Positions 48,150 to 57,963 of a DNA stretch of 64,000 nucleotides are shown piece after piece (the first letter of the stretch is position 1; each line of letters starts with the position of its first letter). Made by a program: the position numbers and the translations under genes. The notes under the pieces are model-generated. The model did not search any database, was not told where the DNA came from, and was given only the letters and a program-made list of their open reading frames with translations. Location of the stretch: positions 1,364,001-1,428,000 of the forward strand of contig CP103035.1 in assembly GCA_024752435.1 (NCBI GenBank), written 5' to 3'. Source of the DNA: Allantophomopsis cytisporea (Eukaryota; Ascomycota; Leotiomycetes; Phacidiales; Phacidiaceae).

Positions 48150-48791
48150 GTGTTTCTTATCTCTACAGCACCACTCTTATTACCTCCGGAATTTTCCAGC
48201 ATTCTTGGTATTGGAACCTCAAACGTTGTTTGTCTGACTGATACAGTTAAGGCAGAGGAGTATCTTGAATTTCCCGAGGATCTATCAAGTGAGAGGGTCG
48301 TTTATAATCTCCTTAAAAGCCATCCTCGAATTTTGTCGCTTGAAAATATCGACGATGACTCAATTGTCATGAAATGGATGATGGAGATTTAGCTGGCTTT
48401 ATATGATCTCAACCTGACATTGTGCAATGGCATAAGAGGTGGATCACTCAAATCGCAGAACCTTTCAACATCCTCCATGTTAACGAGATCTCCTCATTGC
48501 TATAGTAAACTTGAAATGCTCTTGCTCCATATTAATTAGAATGTCAAGATCTGCGATTTCGCAAGCTCTCATAACTATAGAACTCCTTCAAAGGATATAG
48601 CAATTCAACCAGTGAGATATCGATGACCTTTCGATAACTTTGTCAAAGAGTTCTTCAATCAGCCGATAACATTTATGAATTTGGCTCTAGATCATGTGAT
48701 CGTCATTAGAGGTCCCTTATATACAGAATTGGAAGATGACGGCGTAAAGCTCATATTCGATCAGGATGATTTTCAACTACTTGAAACTTGA
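48150..48791 (+). pseudogene. Degraded serine/threonine protein kinase
   Basis: Kinase subdomains can be read in order across broken frames. An N-lobe with a glycine-loop-like LGIGTSNVVCLTD and ERVVYNLLKSHPRIL comes first. Helix E remnant RWITQIAEPFNILHVNEI follows. Then comes the catalytic-loop remnant HCYSKLEMLLLH, where HRD-type residues are lost. NVKICDFASS stands in place of DFG, and a C-lobe piece ends in YTELEDDGVKLIFDQDDF. At least three stops and two frame changes (near 48392 and 48490) separate these parts, so no intact product is possible. The kinase resembles the small single-domain fungal kinases that are often lineage-specific and lost. It sits in an AT-rich island. Confidence 0.8.
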
Positions 48792-50117
48792 GCTTCGGGA
48801 ACATAATCAATGACTACTAGAATAGACGCTTTACAACATTCAAAGCTATCTACGATACAACTTTGATTTAGTGATTGTTTTCAATTTATATATCAAAGGA
48901 GTGAGACTAACATTGCTGAGAAACCTTACAACACTATATAATAGTAATTACCCTTTAGTCCGATAACTCAAGTGTAGTAATAAGGGTTGTTCTACAAAAT
49001 GTTCGACTTAGGTAGAAAACCTTGATTCTGCTTCTGCTTCAGACTTCTATCTCCATTTCTACTAACGTTAGGACTAATCGCTATAGGTTTAGCATCAGAC
49101 CTGTATATACAGAACAATTGCTAAGCTTTGCATCAGACATAGTAAAACTTATCTTTGTACCTCTATATATACGCCTTGCTTTGATATTTATATATATTCT
49201 TCTATTCTCGTCTTTAACCTAGTACAAGCCTAAATATAAGGATTTTGTATTCTTGGTGGTGGTAGTATAGGCAAAGTACATTGTAGTTTCATTCGGGAAT
49301 ATTAATTTGGACGATATAATGTAGAGGGGAGGGAAAGGAGGAAGTGTTTAAAAGATAATACTATTAACCTATAGCTTCCTCGAAATTCAAGACTTAACCA
49401 ACTAGATTTATCTTATATACTACAAAATCTCATATGTGTATTAGTATAATGTACAGTGTATAACTCAGATCATTAATTTGTTGACACTTACATTAGTTTA
49501 CTCAACTGTCTTCTTTGTAAGAGTTTACCTATGCTGTATCTATATATATAATGAAAAATTCTTACTAGCCAATTTAAGAGTTAATCTTCAAGCCAAAGCT
49601 ACTTGTAAGCTTTATTAGCCACCTCTAATATAGTGTATTTAATATATGAGAATAGATACTAAGAAAACGTCGGTAACAAACTGATCGACTTTTATTTTAT
49701 ATTTCATTTCATGTATTCTACTATATTTTTTTTATTAAATATATGTCCGCATGTGCATGATCACCAAGCCTTGACTGACCAATAATCATTACAATACAAA
49801 GACTTCGACATACTTACGCAAAGCCGTATCCATTTAATTAGACATCCTGTTAGAAGGCCACGCCGCCGGAGAAGCTCAACTAAAACTGTCAACGTAACCT
49901 GAAAGAACGTTCAAAGAGGCCAAAGAGCCCAATCATGATGCCATTATGGACGATACCACAGCTCCATCGACTCATGCGCCAGAACAGACCATAGAATTAT
50001 ATAACCCTCTACAATAATTCTGTGGTGATATGCTAGGATGGTGTGCGCTTGGTGCGTGCACGCTTTGGTGCTGAAGTTTGAGCTTGGCCGTACACGGCCA
50101 TAGCCTCGATTACTCCA

Positions 50118-50123
50118 CTATCG
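50118..50123 (-). promoter_or_regulatory. GATA (HGATAR) site upstream of allantoicase
   Basis: CTATCG on the plus strand reads CGATAG on the other strand, a match to HGATAR bound by the nitrogen regulator AreA. It overlaps the left half of the TCGG-N6-CCGA site, about 100 bp before the start codon. Confidence 0.45.
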
Positions 50124-50134
50124 GAGTCCACCGA
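50121..50134. promoter_or_regulatory. TCGG-N6-CCGA site (UaY/Ppr1-type) upstream of allantoicase
   Basis: TCGG, six bases (AGTCCA), then CCGA: the exact palindromic half-site arrangement known for UaY, the Zn2Cys6 activator of purine use in Aspergillus, and yeast Ppr1. It lies 90 bp upstream of the start codon of a purine-catabolic gene, in the position expected of a functional site. Confidence 0.65.
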
Positions 50135-50223
50135 CGGCCACCTAGCACCGCCAGTCCTCATAGTTATTTTGGAAAGCATAGAGTTTCCATTCTCCTTCGC
50201 AATCAAATATTGAAATCATCAAG

Positions 50224-51526
50224 ATGGCCGACAGAATGGAGTACGAACTTGAAAATGTTGCTGCGACTTCTGTTGCTTCCGATAAGATCGATGAGACCTT
50301 CAGATCAAGCTGCATTGGTGAGTGAAGCATTATCTTGTGGACTTGTTTACTTTACCTTGAGTCATTCCCCACTGCTTGAGGCACAAAGATGTTGAGTACA
50401 AATATGGTGCAAGTTTCAGGTTCTTTATTGAATGATCAAGCTCATGTACTATATCTGTCTGTTGTCAAAGAACAATCTCAACTTTAACTCGAGAATGATT
50501 CTAATCACGTGCCCATGGTCTTGACCTCAGTTTGCTGTAGACTAATCCTGAACAGATCTTATCTCTGGGACCCTGGGTGGAAAGGTTCTGGCATTCTCCG
50601 ATGAATGGTTTGCTGAGGCGTCAAATCTCTTAACCCCAACAGCTCCTATCAGACAACCAGGAAAGATGGTATACACTGGTGCTTGGTATGATGGCTGGGA
50701 AACCAGAAGGCACAACCCTGCTCCGTTTGACTATGTAGTCATTCGCCTTGGTACCGCATCCGGTATTGTCGAGGGCATCGAGGTCGATACTGCATACTTT
50801 TCTGGAAACCATGCTCCAGAAATCTCCGTAGAAGGATGCTTCAGCGACAACGATGAGGAAGTTATCTCATGGAAGGGTACAAAGGGTAAATGGGAGACTA
50901 TTTTAGGTATCAAGGAGTGTGGACCTTCCCAAAGATTTGGATGGAAGCTTGCAACTCCAACTAAGAAAGCCTACACTCACGTTCGACTGAACATGTACCC
51001 TGATGGGGGTATCGCCAGATTCAGGCTGTTTGGTCACGCCGTGCCTGTTTTCCCAGAGGACAAGGATGCTATCTTCGACCTTGCTGCTGCTGTCAATGGA
51101 GGAGTAGCAGTATCCTGTAGTGATCAGCACTTTGGTACCAAAGATAACTTAGTCCTTCCAGGTCGTGGAAAGGATATGGGTGATGGATGGGAAACTGCTC
51201 GTTCCCGCGGAAAGGACCATGTTGATTGGACCATCATTCGTCTTGGTGCTCCAGGTACAATCACAAATCTGATTGTGGACACTGCACACTTTAGAGGAAA
51301 CTTCCCTCAAAGCGTTCGTGTCCAGGCTGTGAAATGGACTGGCGAAGGAGAGCCAAGTGCATCAGGTGCGGAATGGATCGATCTGATTGAACAGAGCAAG
51401 TGTGGTCCAGACAAAGAGCATGAACACACCTCTTTGGTGCAAGACCGAATTTTCTCTCATGTCAAACTGATCATTATTCCTGATGGAGGAGTCAAGCGGT
51501 TAAGAGTTTTTGGCAAGAGAGAATAG
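50224..51526 (+). CDS. DAL2: Allantoicase
   Basis: It hydrolyses allantoate to ureidoglycolate and urea in purine breakdown. There are two exons: 50224-50317 and 50556-51526, with a 238-bp intron; 354 residues. Two allantoicase repeats of jelly-roll type are visible. The first has GKMVYTGAWYDGWETRRHN, VVIRLGTASGIVEGIEVDTA and FSGNHAPEISVEGC. The second has GKDMGDGWETARSRGKDHVDW, IIRLGAPGTITNLIVDTAHF and RGNFPQSVRVQ. Each ends in a YPDGG/IPDGG-R-R-FG block. The intron joins SSCIG to DLISGTLGGKVLAFSDEWFA. Nitrogen and purine control is suggested by the sites just upstream. Confidence 0.96.
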
Positions 51527-51692
51527 ATTCTTATTGCAAAAGGATAGAATAGATGAAGACTTTGGTTGAAGAAGAGTGACTACGGTCTCATGGCTAGATG
51601 ATGCCTGGTGAGGTGATATTTGAGTAACTCCCATCTAATCCACAACTCATACACAAAACGCAATCAGATTTTTCTCATTTGTACATCGAACT

Positions 51693-53330
51693 CTAAACAT
51701 CAATGGTAAAGCAACTGATCTGACTGAAATAGCTACACCCACCAAGCTCCAATATCCACGTCTCCCCAAATACCCTATCACCATCAAATCCACCAATAAC
51801 CACAACACGCCCATCAACCAAGGTAGCACCATGATATCCCCTCCCACTCATCCTCTCCCCATACACCTTCCTCGTCGTATCCCACGTCATAGTAACAAGA
51901 TTCAGCATCAAAATATCGCCTGAGTACTCATTACCATCATGACCGCCCATAATAAAAAGATAAGAGCCAATGAGAGTGCTGGTATGCGAGAGACGAGGAT
52001 AACTTGTCGTCAAAGGGACAGGAACCCATGCGAGGACTGGTCTAGTATTTACTGATGAAGGCGGTGGATCAACGTCAAGGACCCAGACATCCTCAAAACA
52101 CTCACCACCATCACTACCACCATATATAATGAGCTTGCTACCAACCATATTAGCGGTATGATAGCCTCTAGCTTTTGGTTTACCATCATTCGATGAGGAT
52201 GACTTCGCAGCCGAGGATGAAGGAGGCGCAGGGCTCGGGCTTGAAATCAGTTTCCAGCTCATCTTATTCGTGTCCTGCACGTCAAGCCTCCACACGTCAT
52301 TCAGCGCACGCACACCATCGCCTCCTCCGAAAACATAGATACCGTTCTTATACAGACATGCCGTATGCGCACGCCGTCGACTAGGCGGCGTGCCACCGAC
52401 TTTCGGTTTCGACCAGCGATAATTAACCGTGTCGAGCACATACACATCATTATAATATGCCGGGCCATCACCGCCCCCAAATACAATCAGCTTCTTGCCC
52501 ACCGCAGTTGTAGTCATCGCCCGTAGCGGCACGGGAATCTCGCCGACCACGTGCGGCAGCGACCAGTGCATGCTATCCGAGTCGAGCACATACACCGTGC
52601 TGAAACATGACCGCGCATCGCATCCGCCGAACACGTGGATATTGCTGTTAATCAGCGTGGTCGTATGAGCGCGCAGTTCGCGCGGCGGACTACCGCTGAT
52701 AGGTGCCCGTGTAAGGTAGATGCCACTTGCGGGCGAGGGCTGCACCTGTGGTGCTGTAAGGGGGTCGGCGAGAGGTGGGTACGCGGTGTATGGACGTGTA
52801 GAGGGTTGTGGATAGGAGGCTCGTGGTCTGGACGTTGTTGATGTTGTGCTCATCGTTTTTGTGTTGACCCCTGTTCCACCAGCGATTGCTGATGTACTTC
52901 GCAGCGGCAGGGACCGCTGCTGTGCTGCAGCTGCATCTTTAGAATTCCGTGGCCCGGTCTCCAGACTGCTGCGGTCTGTGGCGCCGTCAGGGTTGCTGGC
53001 GCTACTCTGGCGTGTGGTGGATGAGGAGGTCTTCGTAACTACTGATTGTGAACGCTGTCTTTGAGCGCTAGAGCTGGATTTCTTCGTATTGACGGCCTTA
53101 TTATTGGATAGATGGCTAGGTGTATGTGAGCGAGGGAGTGTGTAATGTATGCTGTCTTTCTCTCGCTCTCCTCGCTGCGATTCTTTGTCCTTGTGGACGT
53201 CTCGTGGCCTTTGTTGTTGTAGGTCGGACGGCTCCAGTTGGATAATCTTCTGGGATCGCAGGACTTGGGACTTGCTTTTTGACGGGCGCGGAAGTTGCTC
53301 TTTGTCTCTGGAGTTGTTGGTATCACCCAT
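51693..53330 (-). CDS. Kelch-repeat protein with disordered N-terminus
   Basis: A single exon. I take the first ATG (MGDTNNSRDK), giving 545 residues; the frame stays open upstream without a Met, so an upstream exon is possible. Residues ~1-210 are Ser/Gln/Arg-rich and look disordered. The rest holds at least five kelch repeats forming a beta-propeller. They are marked by IHVFGGCD, LIVFGGGDG, IYVFGGGDG, LIIYGGSDG, LFIMGGHDG and VVVIGGFDG, each followed by a Y/W pair. Fungal relatives include Tea1/Kel1-type polarity proteins and Ral2-like factors. No coiled coil follows the propeller here, so I do not assign a role. Its promoter is shared with the HIS5-like gene. Confidence 0.88.
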   Translation of the reverse strand: MGDTNNSRDKEQLPRPSKSKSQVLRSQKIIQLEPSDLQQQRPRDVHKDKESQRGEREKDSIHYTLPRSHTPSHLSNNKAVNTKKSSSSAQRQRSQSVVTKTSSSTTRQSSASNPDGATDRSSLETGPRNSKDAAAAQQRSLPLRSTSAIAGGTGVNTKTMSTTSTTSRPRASYPQPSTRPYTAYPPLADPLTAPQVQPSPASGIYLTRAPISGSPPRELRAHTTTLINSNIHVFGGCDARSCFSTVYVLDSDSMHWSLPHVVGEIPVPLRAMTTTAVGKKLIVFGGGDGPAYYNDVYVLDTVNYRWSKPKVGGTPPSRRRAHTACLYKNGIYVFGGGDGVRALNDVWRLDVQDTNKMSWKLISSPSPAPPSSSAAKSSSSNDGKPKARGYHTANMVGSKLIIYGGSDGGECFEDVWVLDVDPPPSSVNTRPVLAWVPVPLTTSYPRLSHTSTLIGSYLFIMGGHDGNEYSGDILMLNLVTMTWDTTRKVYGERMSGRGYHGATLVDGRVVVIGGFDGDRVFGETWILELGGCSYFSQISCFTIDV

Positions 53331-53657
53331 TGTGTAGTGGGCGTTTCCTTTTCCTTGACTGCTCGTGCTTCTGCTCGTGCTTGTGAAGCATTGTTTGCCG
53401 CGTGGGGATGGGCGTTGAGCAGAGGCGTGTGGTTTGTAAGGCTGGGTGTCTCGTGTAGGAGTACCCCATACCTTGCTATGGTGCACGGAGGATGAATGAA
53501 TAGAGCGCCGGCGACTGAAACCGAGCGGCGCGCATGTTAATGCGAGTATGCCTTTGTAATTAGGCGCTAATATATATATTTTGGTGACTCAATAACATAT
53601 ATGGAATCTTGATCAATTCTTCTTTCCAACAACAATTCCACACACATTTTGCAAAAA
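53331..53657. other. Divergent promoter of kelch gene and histidinol-phosphate aminotransferase
   Basis: A 327-bp shared upstream region. It holds one TGACTCA element, listed separately, and a short AT-rich stretch next to it. Confidence 0.6.
53585..53591. promoter_or_regulatory. TGACTCA element (CPC1/Gcn4 type)
   Basis: An exact TGACTCA, the core bound by CPC1/CpcA/Gcn4, sits 67 bp before the start codon of a histidine-biosynthesis gene. General amino-acid control of such genes is established in fungi. Binding here is inferred. Confidence 0.6.
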
Positions 53658-54994
53658 ATGGCCTCGAAATCATCACCATTCAACTTAGAGACATGCGCTC
53701 GACCAAATATTCTTGCATTGGAGCCATACCGTTGTGCACGCGAGTATGAAATCCTGCCAAATCCCCCACTATGATACTTTACTGACAATTCAGTGACTAC
53801 AAAGATGATGGCACGAACATTCTCCTCGACGCAAACGAGAACGCTTACGGTCCTTCAATAGCTCTTCCCAACTCTCTGAACGCATCTCCAGATAGCAATG
53901 TTGCCTCCATTGATTTCCTGGGTCTCCACCGTTACCCAGATCCTCACCAGCACGACCTTAAGCAGCTTCTCTGCAATTTACGCAACACAAAGACTCACAC
54001 TCAAAAGAAGCTTACACCCGACAACCTTTTTGTTGGAGTGGGAAGCGACGAAGCTATTGATGCCCTTCTTCGTTGTTTCTGTACTCCTGGCAAAGACAAG
54101 ATTCTCGTATGTCCGCCCACATACGGAATGTACTCCGTCTCAGCGCAAGTCAACGATGTTGGACTTGTCAAGATTCCTCTTCTCCCAGCGCCAGGATTTG
54201 GTCTCGATATTCCAGCCATCACCCAGGCTCTTTCTAGTGACCCAACCATCAAACTGATCTACGTTTGCTCGCCAGGAAACCCAACCGGTAGCCTGATCGC
54301 AAAGGAGCAGTTGAAGCAAGTGCTGGAACACCCAACCTGGAATGGAGTAGTTGTATTGGATGAAGCATACATTGACCTGGCGCCCGAAAATGCCAGCATG
54401 GCAGAATACGTTGCTGAATGGCCAAACCTGGTCGTGATGCAGACCCTTTCTAAGGCCTTTGGTCTTGCTGGTATCAGACTTGGAGCTGCTTTTACATCAC
54501 CACCAATTGCAAGATTGCTCAACAGCTTGAAAGCCCCATACAACATTTCCTCTCCGACCAGTGCACTTGGTATCCATGCACTTTCAGAAGGTGGTTTGGC
54601 CATCATGCGCTCGAACAGAGCCAAAATAGTTGAGCAAAGAGAACGCCTGTTGAAGGAATTGCCAAAAGTAAAGGGTGTTGGAAGATTTAGAGGTGGAGAG
54701 GACAGCAATTTTTTGTTGGTGGAAATGCTTAATGCTGCTGGGGAGCCAGATAACAAGGTTGCACTGGCTGTGTATGAGGAGTTGGCTTCCAATAAGGGAG
54801 TCGTTGTACGATTTAGAGGCAAGGAGCATGGATGCTTAGGGTGCTTGAGAATTACTGTTGGAACAGGACCGGAGGTTGATAGATTCCTTTTAGAAATTTC
54901 TAAGGTTTTAGAACAGGTCAGGAGTGAGGATGTAAATGTCGACAAGAAGGCTGAAGAGCAGAAGGAGATTAAGGCAAACGATGTTGTATCATGA
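53658..54994 (+). CDS. HIS5: Histidinol-phosphate aminotransferase
   Basis: A PLP enzyme that aminates imidazole acetol phosphate in histidine synthesis. There are two exons: 53658-53743 and 53794-54994, with a 50-bp intron; 428 residues. The N-terminal ARPNILALEPYR and LLDANENAYGP are typical. The fold-type I core has VGVGSDEAIDALLR, CPPTYGMYSVSA, and YVCSPGNPTGS. VLDEAYIDL and the PLP lysine (Lys249) in TLSKAFGLAGIRLG follow. The C-terminal domain has FRGKEHGCLGCLRITVGT with the substrate-phosphate Arg. The extra Lys/Glu-rich tail of ~25 residues is short and likely disordered. The gene ends 93 bp from the convergent acyl-CoA dehydrogenase gene. Confidence 0.96.
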
Positions 54995-55087
54995 AGCATA
55001 GTATAGAATAGAATTGTAAATTCGAAGCTTATCTCAATCACTGCGTAACCGTAGTTGTGAAAATTTTATATATATTGTATCCCTACA

Positions 55088-56866
55088 TCAATAACTGCGT
55101 GGGAGTCCTAGGACCTTCTCCCCAACATAGTTCATAATCATTTCTCTGCTAACAGGTGCAATTCTAGGCACAAAGCATTCTCTCAAGTATCTTTCAACAT
55201 GATACTCGGCTGCATATCCCATTCCGCCCAAACTTAGGACACTTCTCTCACAAGCTTTGAATGCAGCTTCAGCAGCTAAGAATTTTGCACTATTACAGGC
55301 TACTCCAACAGCAGCCTGCGTCACACTAGTATCAGTGACCGACTTATCATAGAGACGCGCAGCATGATATGTCGCAAGCTTCGCAGCTTCAAGATGCATA
55401 TATGCCTCAGCAAGAGGGTGTTGAATGCCTTGATTCATCCCAATAGGGCGGCCAAAAACCACTCGTTCTTTCGCATAGTTAGCTGCGCGATACAGTGCCG
55501 CATATCCCAAGCCCAATGCTTCACCAGCTAGCAAGCACCTCTCGGCATTCATGCCATGCAGGACGATCTTGAATCCTTGACCTTCGTGGCCGATCAGCGT
55601 CGATGCTGGGATCCGGTAGTTGTCGAAGAACACTTCATTCGCGTCGATCGCTCGTCCGCCCATCTTTCTGATCTTTGAAAGTGAGAGTCCGGGCTTTGTT
55701 GCATCGAAGTCGATGAAGAACAGCGAGAGGCCTTCTGATGGCTTCTTGACTTCTTCTAAGGGTGTTGTGCGCGCTAACAGCACCATTCTGGAGGCTACTT
55801 GTGCAGAAGAGATCCAGATCTTTTGCCCGGATATCAAGTAGCTGTCTCCGTCACGCACAGCTTGGGTTTTGAGCTTGAGGGTCTCGAGACCTGTGTTTGG
55901 CTCTGTCACACCGAAGCAGGCACGTGTTTTGCCAGATATCAGCTCGGGCAACATCTGTTTTCTTTGCTCTGGGCTTGCGAACTTTGCAACGGGTTGTGTG
56001 GCATATACGTTTGCGTGAATAGATTGTGCTCCAGCCATGCCGGCGCCACTTCTAGAGTTTTTGTCAGCATATGGACATTTTCCAAGAGTGTGAGATCTTG
56101 AGAATTTAGAATGAAAACAGCTTCTAAGGCCATAAAAGGAACTTATAATGCTAAATTATGAGAAAACCTTAGAATCGGTGAATTCAGATGTGAATATCCG
56201 GAAATTTTGGGGTTAAACCCCCCAAAATGAATGCTCGCCCAAACTGGACATTTATTGAAAGCATCAGTCAGTCTTCAACAGAAAACAAGCATAGTAACAA
56301 CCATCACATATCTTCCTAAGAGAAACGAATATGACGAACATGAATGGAACGATAAGTACAGAATTGATACATAAGAGTTAGAAAGCCAGAGCGACATCAA
56401 GGATTTAGAATGCGATTTAGATGTAATATACCTACTCGGAAATGGTATGTAGCATCATCGTTGCTTCAGAAATTCCCAAACCGGCACCACCCAAGTCTTC
56501 TGGTAGAGCGATTCCAATCCAGCCATCCTTAGCTAAATCTCGATGTAATTCATGTGGATATTCTCCCGATTGGTCATGTTCAGCCCAATACTCCTATAAA
56601 TCCATCAGCTATTCTGAACATGTAATGCCGAAGGTATCTCGTATCCTTACATCCGGATAATTGACGCAAATCTTTTGAATTGCTTCTCGAACATCTAATT
56701 GTGTTTCTGTAAATCCACTGGTCTCCATCAATGTATTTAGATATCGCGGATGAGTGGTAGAAAAGTTCTTTCCCCGCAATCTTAAGGTAGTTCTATCTAT
56801 CATGGAAGTGATAGGATGCCTCGGTTTGGATGACCGAGATATCGATGTCATATATCTGGAATACAT
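55088..56866 (-). CDS. Acyl-CoA dehydrogenase family protein
   Basis: A FAD-dependent dehydrogenase of the mitochondrial or peroxisomal beta-oxidation type. There are three exons: 56866-56651, 56593-56436 and 56051-55088, with introns of 57 and 384 bp; 445 residues. An Arg/Ser-rich leader (MYSRYMTSISRSSKPR) fits a mitochondrial presequence. Landmarks are WIGIALPEDLGGAGLGISEA, ACFGVTEPNTGLE, YLISGQKIWISSA, ERVVFGRPIGMNQGIQHPLAE and LGGMGYAAEYHVERYLRE. The C-terminal RIAPVSREMIMNYVGEKVLGLP stands where MCAD-type enzymes have the catalytic YEGT Glu. The protein therefore belongs to a different subfamily, related to fungal AFT10-like enzymes. Intron 2 is unusually long and holds a hairpin. Confidence 0.92.
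56204..56228. repeat. Inverted repeat (hairpin) inside intron 2 of the acyl-CoA dehydrogenase gene
   Basis: Nine-base arms, ATTTTGGGG and CCCCAAAAT, are separated by seven bases. The arms are perfect. In the RNA of the gene this would form a GC-rich stem. Confidence 0.7.
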
Positions 56867-57963
56867 TTTGCTGGAAAGAAAAACGACTCAATGATGGAGA
56901 AGCCCAATATGCGCTGATGAAGGGTACAATTCCAATCAGACTCGAGTACTGAGATATTCAGAAGAAGGTTTGAGAGGACGATCTGTTTATGGGTACATCA
57001 TACAGCCGATATGGTGATATGCAACATGGAAAGGTGGTGCGCAGTAAAGAGGTCTTACCTGGTAGGTTTGGCGCATACGCGCATATGCTTATTTTACCTA
57101 CTACGTAAGTGGGTAAGGCACAGATGAGATTCATAGGTAGCTAGCTGTAAGGTACCTGTAAGATACGCGTTATTGTACATCCATACATACCCAGCCAACG
57201 TGACTGGCCAAACTGGGGTAAGTAAGGTAGAGAAGTGCATCTTGATGAATTAGATGTCAATGATATCCACCCATACACCATACTCCATACACCATACTCC
57301 ATACTCCATACTCCATACTCCATACTCCATACTCCATACTCCATACTCCATCCTCTATCCTCCATCCTCTATCCTCCATCCTCTATCCTCCGTCGAATTC
57401 TTAGACATGTCTCTCATCAACAACAAACAAAAACATAAGAGTCATGATATTACCTTGCTACCTAGCTAGTCACCTAAACTGGTCAGCCTTTTCTCTGCAC
57501 TCGCAACTGATTGGTCATTGACTCAGCTCAGTTGACTTTGACTTTTGGCATGTGATGACAAAGAGAGCATAGAATGACTTACCGAAAAGCCGACGGATCG
57601 CGTGCACTCTCACTCTGAGCACATGTAAGACTAGAAAGTCCCGTTTTCGATGTAAGAAAGCCTCATGAACAATTAAAGCCTCTTTTCTTGTATAATATAC
57701 ATGATTTACCTCCTTCATCCCCTTATCATCGCAAGCACACTTCTGAGTATACATCTGATCCCATGAATATGTGAGGAAGACGTTGTACATAAGCTGTTCA
57801 GTAATTGCCCGCCTATCTAATCCTGGACACACACCTGTTGGGGACCTGGAGAAATGACGTTGTAAATGGCTGCATTTGTGAGTTGCAATACTTCTCTTAA
57901 CATCACAGTCCTCCACAACACAACATACTAACATGTTATGAGGATACTCCCTGGCTCGATCTA
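56867..57963. other. Divergent region with minisatellite
   Basis: It separates the acyl-CoA dehydrogenase and peroxin genes. It contains the 7-bp minisatellite and a TGACTCA at 57519-57525. ORFs inside the repeat only translate the repeat. Confidence 0.5.
57271..57391 (+). repeat. Heptamer minisatellite (CCATACT)n grading into a 14-bp unit
   Basis: About eleven near-perfect CCATACT units, the first ones with CCATACA/C variants, are followed by three copies of CCATCCTCTATCCT. The 14-mer is two diverged heptamers, so the array shows a switch to a higher-order unit. Confidence 0.93.

Larger units (their letters stand above)
48792..50223. other. AT-rich island, possible decayed repeat; allantoicase promoter at the end
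   Basis: From about 48890 to 49750 the DNA is strongly AT-rich with TATATA runs and no ORF over 66 codons. This is the composition expected of old or RIP-mutated repeat DNA, though no transposon protein can be read. From about 49800 the base composition returns to normal, and the last 200 bp hold the allantoicase regulatory sites. Confidence 0.5.

Noticed and set aside
54259..55041. 260-codon minus-strand ORF
   Set aside because: Antisense shadow of histidinol-phosphate aminotransferase.
57235..57469. Plus-strand ORFs with HTPYSIL repeats
   Set aside because: They only translate the heptamer minisatellite.
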